Of a stretch of DNA of 64,000 bases, positions 24,150 to 32,409 are shown one piece after another. The notes beneath the pieces were generated by a model. The model saw only the letters and a program-made list of their open reading frames with translations. It was not told where the DNA came from and made no database searches. This stretch comes from an uncultured Eubacteriales bacterium (GTDB taxonomy: Bacteria; Bacillota; Clostridia; Oscillospirales; Acutalibacteraceae), in NCBI GenBank assembly GCA_934541115.1, contig CAKTDF010000009.1:1-64000 (forward strand), in the 5' to 3' direction. Position 1 is the stretch's first letter. The number at the start of each line of letters is the position of its first letter. Made by a program: the position numbers and the translations under genes.

Positions 24150-24209
24150 CTGCAATGGTACAGGAGAGAAAACAGCAAAACACAAGACGGAAGAAATGAG
24201 GAATAAGGT

Positions 24210-24977
24210 GTGGAAAAAACCAAAACCGAGCTCGGACAGGCGCTTTCCTTTGCAATGGATCTCGGCAAAAGCATGGTTAAATGCGGAGCGGAGATGAACA
24301 GGGTTGAGGAAACAATAATACGCGTCTGCTATGCCTACGGAATGAAGCGCATTGAGGTCTTTTCAATAATATCCATGATGACCGTTACTGCCTTTGATGA
24401 AGACGGACGCGACTATACGCAGTCAAGACGTATATATGCATATTCAAACAACCTCGGCAGACTCGAAAAGCTCAACGCACTTTCAAGAAAAATCTGTGAG
24501 GAAGTGCCCGACGTTTTGACCGCAAAGAATGAGCTTGAAAAAATCAACAGTGAGGAAAAGCGATTTCGTCTTTCCGCCTGTTTCGGCAATTGTCTTGCGG
24601 CGGCAGCCTTTGCTGTTTTTTTTGGCGGTTCGTGGCGCGACTCACTCGCTACGATTCCGATTGCGGTTATGATTTATCTCATGAACTCTTTCATCAAGGC
24701 GAAAGGTATGAACCGCTTGTTTTTTACGGCGGTCTGCTCTGCGCTTTCGGGCTTTTTTGCAATTATGTTTGTTCGGCTCGGTCTTGCGGATAATGCCGAT
24801 ATGATAATGATTGGCGATATAATGCTGATTATTCCGGGACTTATGCTCATCAACTCGATTCGTGAACTGCTTTGCGGAGATGTAATGAGCGGACTGATGC
24901 GTTTTCTTGAAACTATGATAATCGCTCTTGCAATTGCCTGCGGTTTTGCGGTGCCGATTCTTTTGATTGGAGGTTGA
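24210..24977 (+). CDS. Threonine/serine exporter ThrE-type, N-terminal part
   Basis: 255 residues of the ThrE (DUF1212) family. The cytoplasmic N-terminal half contains the family motif KCGAEMNRVEETI near residues 24-36. Five hydrophobic helices follow from about residue 115. In many Firmicutes the exporter is split into this subunit and a smaller one, as here. Proposed to export threonine and serine across the membrane. Start GTG 24210 after GAGGAATAAG. Confidence 0.85.
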   Translation: MEKTKTELGQALSFAMDLGKSMVKCGAEMNRVEETIIRVCYAYGMKRIEVFSIISMMTVTAFDEDGRDYTQSRRIYAYSNNLGRLEKLNALSRKICEEVPDVLTAKNELEKINSEEKRFRLSACFGNCLAAAAFAVFFGGSWRDSLATIPIAVMIYLMNSFIKAKGMNRLFFTAVCSALSGFFAIMFVRLGLADNADMIMIGDIMLIIPGLMLINSIRELLCGDVMSGLMRFLETMIIALAIACGFAVPILLIGG

Positions 24978-24982
24978 GCCGT

Positions 24983-25444
24983 ATGGATTTTAAACAGGCG
25001 TTGATAATCGTAATTTCCGGATTTTTCGGTGCATGCGGCTTTGCCCTGCTTTTTCGTGTGCGCAAGGAACGCATTCTTTGGGCAACGATCGGCGGCGGAC
25101 TGGTGTGCATTGTTTATGTTATTTCGGTAAAGTATTTCAGCCACGAGTTTTTTCAGAATTTTTTTCCGGCGCTCGCCGGAGCGGTGTATTCCGAAATTAT
25201 GGCAAGACTCACGAAATCACCGACAACAACTTTTCTCGCGAGCGCAATAATACCGCTTGTTCCCGGTGCAAAGCTATATTACACCATGTATTACTTCATT
25301 GTCAGCAACAAGCCGGCTTTCAATCAGGCATTGACAGAGACTGCCCGTATTGCCGCAGGTCTTGCTGTGGGCGTCATTCTCGTTTCTGTTTTGGTCCACA
25401 TAATCAATCACGGACGCTTTAAGCAGATATATGATATCGATTAA
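24983..25444 (+). CDS. Threonine/serine exporter ThrE-type, C-terminal part
   Basis: About 153 residues, four to five membrane helices, ThrE_2 (DUF3815) family, with the family-typical IIPLVPGAKLYYTMYYFI. It pairs with the upstream gene to make a complete ThrE-like exporter. An in-frame TTG at 24974 overlaps the preceding stop, but GGAGG at 24969-24973 is spaced for ATG 24983. Confidence 0.85.
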   Translation: MDFKQALIIVISGFFGACGFALLFRVRKERILWATIGGGLVCIVYVISVKYFSHEFFQNFFPALAGAVYSEIMARLTKSPTTTFLASAIIPLVPGAKLYYTMYYFIVSNKPAFNQALTETARIAAGLAVGVILVSVLVHIINHGRFKQIYDID

Positions 25445-25463
25445 GAACAAGTGAAAACTTCAT

Positions 25464-25495
25464 AAGGGAGCCGGAAATCGGCTCCCTTTGCTTTT
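25464..25495 (+). terminator. Terminator of exporter operon
   Basis: AAGGGAGCCG (25464-25473) pairs with CGGCTCCCTT (25479-25488), then TTTGCTTTT. Confidence 0.9.
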
Positions 25496-25517
25496 ATATC
25501 TATTATTTGACAATGCA

Positions 25518-25546
25518 TTGACTTTTTGAAAAAAGTGTAATACAAT
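25518..25546 (+). promoter_or_regulatory. Promoter of structured RNA copy B
   Basis: TTGACT (25518-25523), 17-bp spacer, TACAAT (25541-25546); identical across its whole length to the promoter of copy A. Confidence 0.85.
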
Positions 25547-25551
25547 AAAAA

Positions 25552-25775
25552 TGCCAAACTAATTCAATATACGAAAATTTGTTCAAGCCCTTTTTTCGAA
25601 GGGCGCAGTTTGTTGTACCTTACTCTATCTCATGAACATCTGAGTTTGTAAAAAATGCAAATTCCATTTGTGTTCGTGAAGTTAGGGTTTACACTGATTT
25701 TTCGTATATGATTTAGTTTGGCGACTATCGGAGTTTGCGTTTTTTGTGCGTCTGCTTCGGTAGGCGCACTTTTTG
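25552..25775 (+). ncRNA. Structured small RNA, copy B
   Basis: About 224 nt. P1: GCCAAACTAA (25553-25562) pairs with 25713-25722, extended by ATATACGAAAA (25567-25577) with 25699-25709. A GCCCTT/AAGGGC hairpin lies near 25588-25603. The main hairpin pairs 25631-25638 with 25671-25678 and 25642-25648 with 25658-25664 around the nine-base loop TAAAAAATG (25649-25657). AAAAAATGC (25650-25658) pairs with GCGTTTTTT (25737-25745), with one G.U. The terminator is UUCG-capped. Nearly all helices differ in sequence from copy A but keep pairing. It lies 90 bp before the gene at 25864 and could act in cis or trans. Confidence 0.8.
25746..25775 (+). terminator. Terminator of structured RNA copy B
   Basis: GTGCGTCTGC pairs with GTAGGCGCAC (two wobbles) around a TTCG tetraloop (25746-25769), followed by a T run. 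Confidence 0.85.
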
Positions 25776-25863
25776 TTTTTGTGGGGCAAATTGGTGCAGC
25801 TCAAAAAAGGAGGGTAGGGCTCGGTTTTTCCACAAAATACGGTTTTGAAAGGAAAAAGACAAA

Positions 25864-27834
25864 ATGAAAAGAACACTGAGAAAATCGCTGGCGGCAATTA
25901 TGGCTGTTCTGATGCTTTTTTGTGTCTTGCCGCTCGGCTCTTTTGCGTCTGACGTTAAAGTACCGGAAGATGCGGTTGAGTTCAATGGGAATTATTATAA
26001 AGTTTATGAAGAAAATAAAAAGTGGACCGAAGCCGAAGCATGGTGCGAGGAACAAGGCGGTCATTTGGTGACGATAACATCGGCTGAAGAACAAGCGTTT
26101 ATTGAACGGATAATCACCGGTGATAAAACTAACATTTACTGGATAGGTCTGCGACTGGATACAGTTCCGCAAGCATGGGTTACGAATGAAAGTCTTTCAT
26201 ATACAAACTGGTCAGAAAACAATCCCGATCACAGAGTGGACGGAGAAGTGTATGTTAATATTTACGGTAAGGATCACATTGTCTACGGTAAGACTTGGCA
26301 AAAAAAGGGTCAGTGGAATGACTTAACAGATTCTGCAACCTCCGGGGAAGGCACAGATGTTGATTTTTATCAATTGTCAAAAACAGGTTTTATCTGTGAA
26401 TGGGAAAAGTCCACTCCGGTCGGTTACGATTTTTATAAGGACAGTTATAACTTCACTAACGAAAATTGGTACATATCTAAAAAGTATTTTACGAATTGGT
26501 ATGGTCTGGATGCTGGAAATTTATTGTATAAAAATCTCGGTGGGTATTCTGATGGTTGCTGTTTCGGCATGGCATACACAACAGCTTTATTTTATAACTC
26601 AAAACCCGATGTTACTTCTATTATTGTCAAACCGCGCATTTCAGAAGATACTTGCTCTAATTTGAGGGACGCTCTTTCTCTGTCGGAAGTGGATATTGGT
26701 GGCGAAAAAATTTCTGTATTGGATTATATTAAATACTCGCATATTTATCAATACAGTTCGGTATCTGAGAAAAACTCTGTTTGGACGGACATTTCAACAA
26801 TTTATAACGTTGTTAAAAGCTATTTGGATAATGATAGTATTGGTGTCACAATAGGAATGACCCGTAACGATGGTAACGGTGGTCACAGAGTTTTAGCTGT
26901 TGGAATTGACGGAAACGATATCTTAGTTGATGATCCGAATAACAGTTCCGGTTTTGAAAGAATCACAGTAGGCGAAAACAATTATTGGAGTTTTTCTGGT
27001 TTGCCTGGCTGGAACAGCGATACTTGCAGGATTAGATATAGTTCAGACATTTATGTGCCATATGAAGCTTTGCTTTCTGGAAAAGCGCCAAACAAGAAAA
27101 ATACTAGTGGGGAAGAGAAATATGTAACCGGAATGGATTCCCTTGCAAAAGATAATTTACTTTTAACTGTAAGCAACAGCAATTCTGAAATTGATTCAAA
27201 TGATATTATTGAAATCAATTCTGATGATTATGTTAAAAAATCCGACAAAACTGTGAAGTTATATTGGCTTTTGAACGATAAGTCAATCTCTGTTTCAAAC
27301 ACCGGTGGCGAAGAAAACGAAGTTTGCCTTGCAGGCAACGGCTCAATTTTAACGGCGAGCGTATCAGATAAAAGTGATGTGACAATGACAATTGACGCTC
27401 AAAAAACAGAAACAAAAATCAATGCTGTTCCCGGCAATACATACACAGTTTCGGTTATTAGATTTAACGATGAAGAAGAAGCTGTTGAAATAAAAGTATC
27501 CGGCACTGCCGCAGGAAAAACTGTTACTGCATCAAAAACCGACACAGGTGTTGTAGTATCCGGACTTAATAATATTACCATCAAGTATATTAAAGATGAT
27601 GTTGAAATTTCGGATGCAAAGGCTGATGTTCCGGACGGACGCGAGGTCAACATTTCGGTTGACGAAAAGAGCGGCAACATTGAAACGGATTTTAAAACCG
27701 AAAGTCCTGCCGAAGACCAAACTGAAAACGCCTGTCCGTTCTGCGGCAAGGTTCACGGAAAGGGCTTCATTGAAAGAGTGATTGCGTTCTTCCATATGAT
27801 TTTTGCGTTTTTCAAAAAACTGTTTCACCGTTGA
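25864..27834 (+). CDS. Secreted C-type lectin / papain-like cysteine peptidase protein
   Basis: 656 residues. A signal peptide ends near residue 29 (PLGSFAS). Residues ~38-182 form a C-type lectin-like domain (KWTEAEAWCEEQGGHLVTI, WIGL, NWSENNPD, GFICEW). Residues ~200-400 look like a papain/C39-type peptidase: DGCCFGMAYTT with the candidate catalytic Cys (about 231), GGHRVLAVGID with His (about 340) and LVDDPNN with the Asp/Asn. A Ser/Asp-rich beta region follows. The last ~33 residues are CPFCGKVHGKG plus a Phe-rich amphipathic helix ending KKLFHR. This suggests a surface or secreted protease with a sugar- or protein-binding head; the target is unknown. Preceded by RNA copy B. Confidence 0.75.
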   Translation: MKRTLRKSLAAIMAVLMLFCVLPLGSFASDVKVPEDAVEFNGNYYKVYEENKKWTEAEAWCEEQGGHLVTITSAEEQAFIERIITGDKTNIYWIGLRLDTVPQAWVTNESLSYTNWSENNPDHRVDGEVYVNIYGKDHIVYGKTWQKKGQWNDLTDSATSGEGTDVDFYQLSKTGFICEWEKSTPVGYDFYKDSYNFTNENWYISKKYFTNWYGLDAGNLLYKNLGGYSDGCCFGMAYTTALFYNSKPDVTSIIVKPRISEDTCSNLRDALSLSEVDIGGEKISVLDYIKYSHIYQYSSVSEKNSVWTDISTIYNVVKSYLDNDSIGVTIGMTRNDGNGGHRVLAVGIDGNDILVDDPNNSSGFERITVGENNYWSFSGLPGWNSDTCRIRYSSDIYVPYEALLSGKAPNKKNTSGEEKYVTGMDSLAKDNLLLTVSNSNSEIDSNDIIEINSDDYVKKSDKTVKLYWLLNDKSISVSNTGGEENEVCLAGNGSILTASVSDKSDVTMTIDAQKTETKINAVPGNTYTVSVIRFNDEEEAVEIKVSGTAAGKTVTASKTDTGVVVSGLNNITIKYIKDDVEISDAKADVPDGREVNISVDEKSGNIETDFKTESPAEDQTENACPFCGKVHGKGFIERVIAFFHMIFAFFKKLFHR

Positions 27835-27913
27835 GCCATCAAAGCAAAGGCATAACGTAACAAATCTCGGCTGACACCCTTTGGCGCAAAACCGAGCCGC
27901 AGATTTGAAAAAG

Positions 27914-27967
27914 AAAAAGCTATACTTCCCATACTGTTTTAAACAGTACGAAAGTATAGCTTTTTAT
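27914..27967. terminator. Bidirectional terminator between convergent genes
   Basis: AAAAGCTATACTT pairs with AAGTATAGCTTTT, with an inner ACTGTTTTAAACAGT hairpin; T or A tails on both sides. Confidence 0.85.
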
Positions 27968-27999
27968 TATTGATGCATGAACAATGCGGAAGTCAAAGC

Positions 28000-29172
28000 T
28001 TAAAAATAGCTGACCTTGACATGCTTGCCCATCTTTTTCAGGCAGTCTGAAAGCTCCTCAACAAGGTTCATTTTAATGTTGAAGTTGATTGGGAGTTCTG
28101 GATTCTGGTGCGCCGGATTGACCGCTCTGCCAACAAAAAAGTTGATATCCGTTGCCTCTTCAAAAAGCATACGGCAAATGAGAGAGGCACCGTCGCGGCT
28201 GAAGCTCCAGTGTTCGTACTCCTCGTTGTCGGCAAGGGCGTCCTTTGCATATTCAATGACTTTGTTGATGGTGATAACTCCCTCGGTAACAAGGTCAACG
28301 CCCTCAAGCTCGGCAATCGGCGGAACGTCGCTTTTTACAAAATTAAGCGTCGGTTTGAGCTTTTTTCCAAGAAAATCTGCCGCGATTGAAGATGTTGTTC
28401 CGCCGCAGACGATGTGCTTGCCTTCCTTTGAAAAAAAGAGCGACATCATTCTTCCGCAGTCGTCACGGTTGCGCGGCGGACCGAAAAGCAGGTTCATCGG
28501 TTCCCGCTTTCTGATTCTCACAACGCAGGCTGTGGCGTCGTCGCCGGGGTGACCTCCGTACTGGCGGAAGCACTCGTCAACAAGCATGGTGGAAAGAGTT
28601 TTTGCCGTATAACCGACGGGGGCAAGATTTTTCATAAACTCTGCAATGTCTTCACGTTTCCAACCGAAGTTGTATGCGCGACCGATTCCGGCGTGCGGAC
28701 AACCGTCGCTCATTGCAACAAAAATATCGTTTTCCTGAAGCATAACCGTTGAACGGTAGATCTTTTTTCCGTCAATATTGGTTTCGCTTTCCGGGTAATT
28801 ATATATTTCGCCGTCTCTGATGAGAATTATATGCGGATTGTCAAATTGAATAAGTTCGGCAACACGGTTGTCTTTGAGATGAATTATTGTAAATGTTGAA
28901 TATGCAACGCCGCGGACAGAGCAGATCGGCAGAGCCTGGGCAATTGTTGAAACGCATTCCTCGAGTCCGATTCCCTGCGCAACCATTGTTGAAATGATTT
29001 TTGACGTCAGCGTTGAAAGAATGCTTGCTTTTACACCGCTGCCGAGTCCGTCTGCGAGAACAATTACGCTCGAGTTTTCGCCCTGCTCAACAACGTCAAC
29101 GTGGTCGCCGCAAAGCTGCTCTCCCTCGTGATTGATACTCTTCCAGCCGATTTCAGAGCAAAGATTATTCAT
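28000..29172 (-). CDS. SpoIIE-type PP2C serine phosphatase
   Basis: 390 residues. The N-terminal ~215 residues are a PP2C/SpoIIE-type phosphatase domain with metal-binding Asp motifs: CGDHVDVVE, VIVLADGLGSG, VAMSDGCPHAG and PGDDATACVV. The C-terminal ~170 residues are of unrecognised type. It overlaps hydS by 8 bp, so the two are made together. In other anaerobes sensory [FeFe]-hydrogenases lie beside PP2C phosphatases, so it is probably the output module of a redox/H2-sensing pathway, acting on an unidentified phosphoprotein. Confidence 0.85.
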   Translation of the reverse strand: MNNLCSEIGWKSINHEGEQLCGDHVDVVEQGENSSVIVLADGLGSGVKASILSTLTSKIISTMVAQGIGLEECVSTIAQALPICSVRGVAYSTFTIIHLKDNRVAELIQFDNPHIILIRDGEIYNYPESETNIDGKKIYRSTVMLQENDIFVAMSDGCPHAGIGRAYNFGWKREDIAEFMKNLAPVGYTAKTLSTMLVDECFRQYGGHPGDDATACVVRIRKREPMNLLFGPPRNRDDCGRMMSLFFSKEGKHIVCGGTTSSIAADFLGKKLKPTLNFVKSDVPPIAELEGVDLVTEGVITINKVIEYAKDALADNEEYEHWSFSRDGASLICRMLFEEATDINFFVGRAVNPAHQNPELPINFNIKMNLVEELSDCLKKMGKHVKVSYF

Positions 29173-30838
29173 CGACTATCGACTCCTTAAGCTTTGAAAG
29201 TGCAATTTTGGTCTCTGCTGCGGTTTCTCCGAGAAGAGACGCAATTTCCTGGACAATTCTCATCTGCTTGTCAACAACCTTGTCTGCAACTTCAACGGTC
29301 TGACGGCTGATGGTCTCTTTTTTTCTGCGCTGTGTTTCTTCCTCCGTAACGTCGCGCAGAATGCAGAAGAGCAGGCGATATTCTTTGTCGTATATAATGC
29401 TTTCTTCAACATATTTTTCATATTCTGCGAGGAAAACACGCTTGTCTCTGATATCCTGCTTTGTTGTGAGAACTTCAAGAAAATCGCACGGGTCATAAAC
29501 GCGGACTATCTGACCGCCGAGAATATCGGAGGCAAGGCGAATATTGAGAATTTTTTGTGCAGGTTTGTTGATCTGCTGAACCTCAAGGCTCTCGTTGAGC
29601 ACTATAAGACCGTTTGGCGTGTTGCGGATAATGGTATCCGAAAAGCTTTCTGCTCTGTCCTTGAGATACGGCAGGCACATTGTGACCGAGGCTTTGCCCT
29701 GATAGATCGCAACGGCTTTTTCGCGGCAGGTGTTGTATCCGCAGCTGCCGCAGTTAAGCTCATCAGAGGGCTTGCTTTTGCCCATTTTGAGCAGAATATC
29801 TGTGATTTCGCTTTCGCTTGGCATTGGCAGACGTTGTTCAATCGTTTCAAAGCTCTTTTGCAGCTCCGCTTCACTCACGTCGTCAACGATGAAATCGTTT
29901 TTTCCCGCTGCCGCAGCAACGGCGGCAAAATCCCTGACAGGGGAGCGGTGGAATTTTTCCATAACCGGACCGCCCACACAGCTGCCCGGGCAGACAGACA
30001 TTTCAATAAAGCATTTGTGCAGTCCTCCGTTTTCAATGTCTCTGAGCGCGGCAATGCAGTTTTCTGCTCCGTCAATTGCCATATATGTGTAGTCGGTAGC
30101 TTTCTTTTCCATTGTTTTGAGTATCCCGCCCGTGGTGGGGAAAAAGCGGGCGCGGCTGTTTTCGCTGTGATCGGGCAGTTTTTCCGGCTCAACTCCGGCC
30201 TCTTTGAAAAGCAAAGAAAGCTCATCAAATGTCAGCACTGCGTCAACAAAGCCCTCGTAATACTGCGCCTCGTCCTTTTTTGCAACACAGGGACCGATAA
30301 AAACAACTTTTGCGTTTGGAATACGCCTTTTTATGTCGCGCCCGTGAGCCTGCATCGGCGAAAGTACGTCTGCAAGATACGGAACGAGGGCAGGAAAGTG
30401 CTTTTGAATCAGCAGATTTGCGCTGTGGCAGCAAGAGCTGATAATAATGTCGCGTCCGCCGTCTTCAATCATTTTGTCATATTCTTTTTTGACTATGGTT
30501 GCACCGATGGCGGTTTCCTCCGCCGCAAAAAATCCGAGCTGTTTGAGTGCGTTTTCCATTGCGCCGATTCCGACGTCGGGATAATTCGCAACAAATGAGG
30601 GCGCAAGCGAGGCAACAACCGGTTCGCCGGTTTGAAAAAGAACCTTGACTTTTTCAATTTCGCTGACGATCTGCTTTGCATCCTGCGGACAGACAACAAA
30701 GCAGGTGCCGCACATGATGCATTCATTGCCGATAATGTATGCCTGGTTGCCGGAAAAGCGTATGGCTTTGACCGGGCAATGGCGCAGACATTTATAACAG
30801 TTTTTGCAGTTTGATTTTTTAAGCGTAAGACAGTCCAT
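29165..30838 (-). CDS. hydS: Sensory-type [FeFe]-hydrogenase with PAS domain (HydS-like)
   Basis: 557 residues. Two [4Fe-4S] motifs come first (CKNCYKCLRHCP and CIMCGTCFVVCP, residues ~10-55), then an H-cluster domain (~70-365). Its cluster ligands are in altered motifs: SSCCHSA (catalytic enzymes have TSCCPxW), GPCVAKKDEA and SVCPGSCVGGP. An Fe-S motif CGSCGYNTCREKA (~395) and a PAS domain (~430-520) follow, with a coiled end. This order is that of group C sensory hydrogenases, thought to sense H2 or redox state rather than turn over. The open frame extends upstream, but AAAGGAG fits ATG 30838. Confidence 0.88.
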   Translation of the reverse strand: MDCLTLKKSNCKNCYKCLRHCPVKAIRFSGNQAYIIGNECIMCGTCFVVCPQDAKQIVSEIEKVKVLFQTGEPVVASLAPSFVANYPDVGIGAMENALKQLGFFAAEETAIGATIVKKEYDKMIEDGGRDIIISSCCHSANLLIQKHFPALVPYLADVLSPMQAHGRDIKRRIPNAKVVFIGPCVAKKDEAQYYEGFVDAVLTFDELSLLFKEAGVEPEKLPDHSENSRARFFPTTGGILKTMEKKATDYTYMAIDGAENCIAALRDIENGGLHKCFIEMSVCPGSCVGGPVMEKFHRSPVRDFAAVAAAAGKNDFIVDDVSEAELQKSFETIEQRLPMPSESEITDILLKMGKSKPSDELNCGSCGYNTCREKAVAIYQGKASVTMCLPYLKDRAESFSDTIIRNTPNGLIVLNESLEVQQINKPAQKILNIRLASDILGGQIVRVYDPCDFLEVLTTKQDIRDKRVFLAEYEKYVEESIIYDKEYRLLFCILRDVTEEETQRRKKETISRQTVEVADKVVDKQMRIVQEIASLLGETAAETKIALSKLKESIVDE

Positions 30839-30840
30839 TT

Positions 30841-31101
30841 TTAAACTCCTTTTGCTTTGCAGATACTGAGCACCTTGGCTTTGAAAAAGGCAGGAAAGTT
30901 TTCCGGCGTTATGCCGGTGAAAATTTTGTCTCCAACCGTAACTGTAACTCCGGTGCGGTTGCATTTTCCTGTGCAGAAGCTGCCGCTCAGGCTGACCTGA
31001 TTTTCAAGTCCGTTTTCTGCAATTGCCTGATTAAAAAGCTCAACCAGCTTTTCCGAACCTTTGAGATGGCAGGAAGAGCCGACGCAAATTTTTACAACCA
31101 T
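30841..31101 (-). CDS. Thioredoxin-like [2Fe-2S] ferredoxin
   Basis: About 86 residues: CVGSSCHLKGSEKLV then GSFCTGKCNRTGVTVTVGD, giving the four cysteines (CxxxxC and CxxxC) of the thioredoxin-fold [2Fe-2S] ferredoxins related to NuoE/HydC. Probably carries electrons to or from the adjacent HydS. ATG 31101 overlaps the upstream stop by one base and follows AGGAGG. Confidence 0.85.
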   Translation of the reverse strand: MVVKICVGSSCHLKGSEKLVELFNQAIAENGLENQVSLSGSFCTGKCNRTGVTVTVGDKIFTGITPENFPAFFKAKVLSICKAKGV

Positions 31102-31343
31102 CAATTAACCCTCCTGAGAACATTTTCGTCAAAAAATTCTTTAACCTTGTCCGGTCGAACGGAGAAAAATTCTCCGTCAACCGTTGTGCAAACTCCAAGC
31201 TGACATTTGCCCATGCAAAACTCTCCGGAAAGCTCAATCTTGTCTCCGAGATTGTTTTGAGCTATAAGGGACTGAAGATCTTCAACAACTTTTCTTGTGC
31301 CTTTAATGTGGCATGAAGAGCCGATGCAAACCGTAATTTTCAC
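31101..31343 (-). CDS. Thioredoxin-like [2Fe-2S] ferredoxin
   Basis: 80 residues with CIGSSCHIKGTRKVV and GEFCMGKCQLGVCTTV, the same fold and cysteine spacing as its neighbour at 30841 and as the gene at 33181; the two adjacent copies are a likely tandem duplication. Start GTG 31343 after AAGGGGGAA. Part of the hydS operon. Confidence 0.85.
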   Translation of the reverse strand: MKITVCIGSSCHIKGTRKVVEDLQSLIAQNNLGDKIELSGEFCMGKCQLGVCTTVDGEFFSVRPDKVKEFFDENVLRRVN

Positions 31344-31407
31344 AAGATTCCCCCTTGCAGACCGAAATTGTTGATTGAATTTCTTAAAACTTTGAGTTGA
31401 TCGGTAG

Positions 31408-32142
31408 TTATTTTATAAACGGAAAAAGAAGCTCACGTTCTTCTTCCTTGCTTTTTGCATACTGTGCTGCGGCAACAACGGGCAGCCACTTGTCAAAGTT
31501 CTCTTTTTTTATGTTGCTTTTTTCACAGAACAAATCAAGGTAATACTCGGCAATTTTCTGTCCGTCTCTCAAAAACAAAAGCAAAAACGTTTGCAAAGCG
31601 TCGGCGATCGGTGAGCCGTTTGCCGCGTGAGACCAGTCAATGATGAATGGCGTGCCGTCATTTCCTATAATGACATTTGACGGATAAAAGTCGCCGTGAC
31701 AGAGTGCATTTTCTTCCGGCAGCGATTCAAGACTGAGGAGCAGCTCCTTACGAATCGGCGCAGAAAGCCCGGCAGAGCAAATTCTGTTTGAAAGGCTGCT
31801 TTTGAAAGAGGTCGGAAGAGAACAGCTCTTTTTTTGAATTTCAAGCTGTGCGTCAACAAAGAGCGACAAGTACCCCTCTTTCCTTTCGGGTTTTTCTTTC
31901 ATCAGCCTGAGGACGCTTTTGCCCTCAATATATTTAGAAACGAGCGCCGGCTTTCCGTTGACTGTTGTAACTTCAAGCAGCTTTGGAACATTGAGTCCGG
32001 CTTCTTCGGCATATGCCAGATTCAGAGCCTCTCTGAGTATGTCTGTTTTGGAATAGCCCGAATTAAAAACTTTAATGCAGCGGTCTTCATCGCAAAAAAC
32101 AGTCTTGCTGTTTCTGACCGCGATAATTCTGTCTAACTGCAC
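31408..32142 (-). CDS. Aminoglycoside phosphotransferase-like kinase
   Basis: 244 residues with the protein-kinase-like APH fold: catalytic loop ALCHGDFYPSNVI (residues ~143-155) and metal-binding FIIDWSHAANGSP (~163-175). Such proteins phosphorylate antibiotics, sugars, choline or other small molecules; resistance should not be assumed. Its position between rex and the hydS ferredoxins is unexplained and may mean a kinase partner to the phosphatase at 28000. Start GTG 32142 after GGAGGAAAC. Confidence 0.78.
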   Translation of the reverse strand: MQLDRIIAVRNSKTVFCDEDRCIKVFNSGYSKTDILREALNLAYAEEAGLNVPKLLEVTTVNGKPALVSKYIEGKSVLRLMKEKPERKEGYLSLFVDAQLEIQKKSCSLPTSFKSSLSNRICSAGLSAPIRKELLLSLESLPEENALCHGDFYPSNVIIGNDGTPFIIDWSHAANGSPIADALQTFLLLFLRDGQKIAEYYLDLFCEKSNIKKENFDKWLPVVAAAQYAKSKEEERELLFPFIK

Positions 32143-32267
32143 GGCTGTTTCCTCCTTTGAATTATGCTGACTTCATCTTTTCTAATGATATCACACTTTT
32201 TTATGAATTTTAGTGCAGTTTTGACATAATAAGCACCATAATTATTTTTATTTCGGCGTTGATGACA

Positions 32268-32316
32268 TAAAAAGCGGCGGGAACCGAAAGTGCACAAGCA
32301 CACGACTGCCGCCGCA
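32268..32316 (-). terminator. Terminator downstream of rex
   Basis: Minus strand GCGGCGG (32315-32309) pairs with CCGCCGC (32280-32274), with an inner GTGC-TTGT-GCAC hairpin, then TTTTT. Confidence 0.85.
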
Positions 32317-32330
32317 AAGGTCAAAGACCG

Positions 32331-32392
32331 CCGGGCTTATTTGAGCAAAAGGAAAAGAACCGTTTGTTCTTCCCTCTTGCTGTTTAGCCCGG
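32331..32392 (-). other. Long imperfect hairpin in rex 3' UTR
   Basis: CCGGGCT (32392-32386, minus) pairs with AGCCCGG (32337-32331) and the interior continues as a long stem (AGCAA..AAGAAC with GTTCTT..TTGCT). About 62 nt folding back on itself, upstream of the terminator; could be a processing site or a small-RNA body. Confidence 0.5.
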
Positions 32393-32409
32393 TTATCTTT
32401 CACCATACC

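Noticed and set aside
31408..32142. Aminoglycoside resistance gene
   Set aside because: APH-fold kinases have many substrates; no resistance context or mobile element surrounds it.
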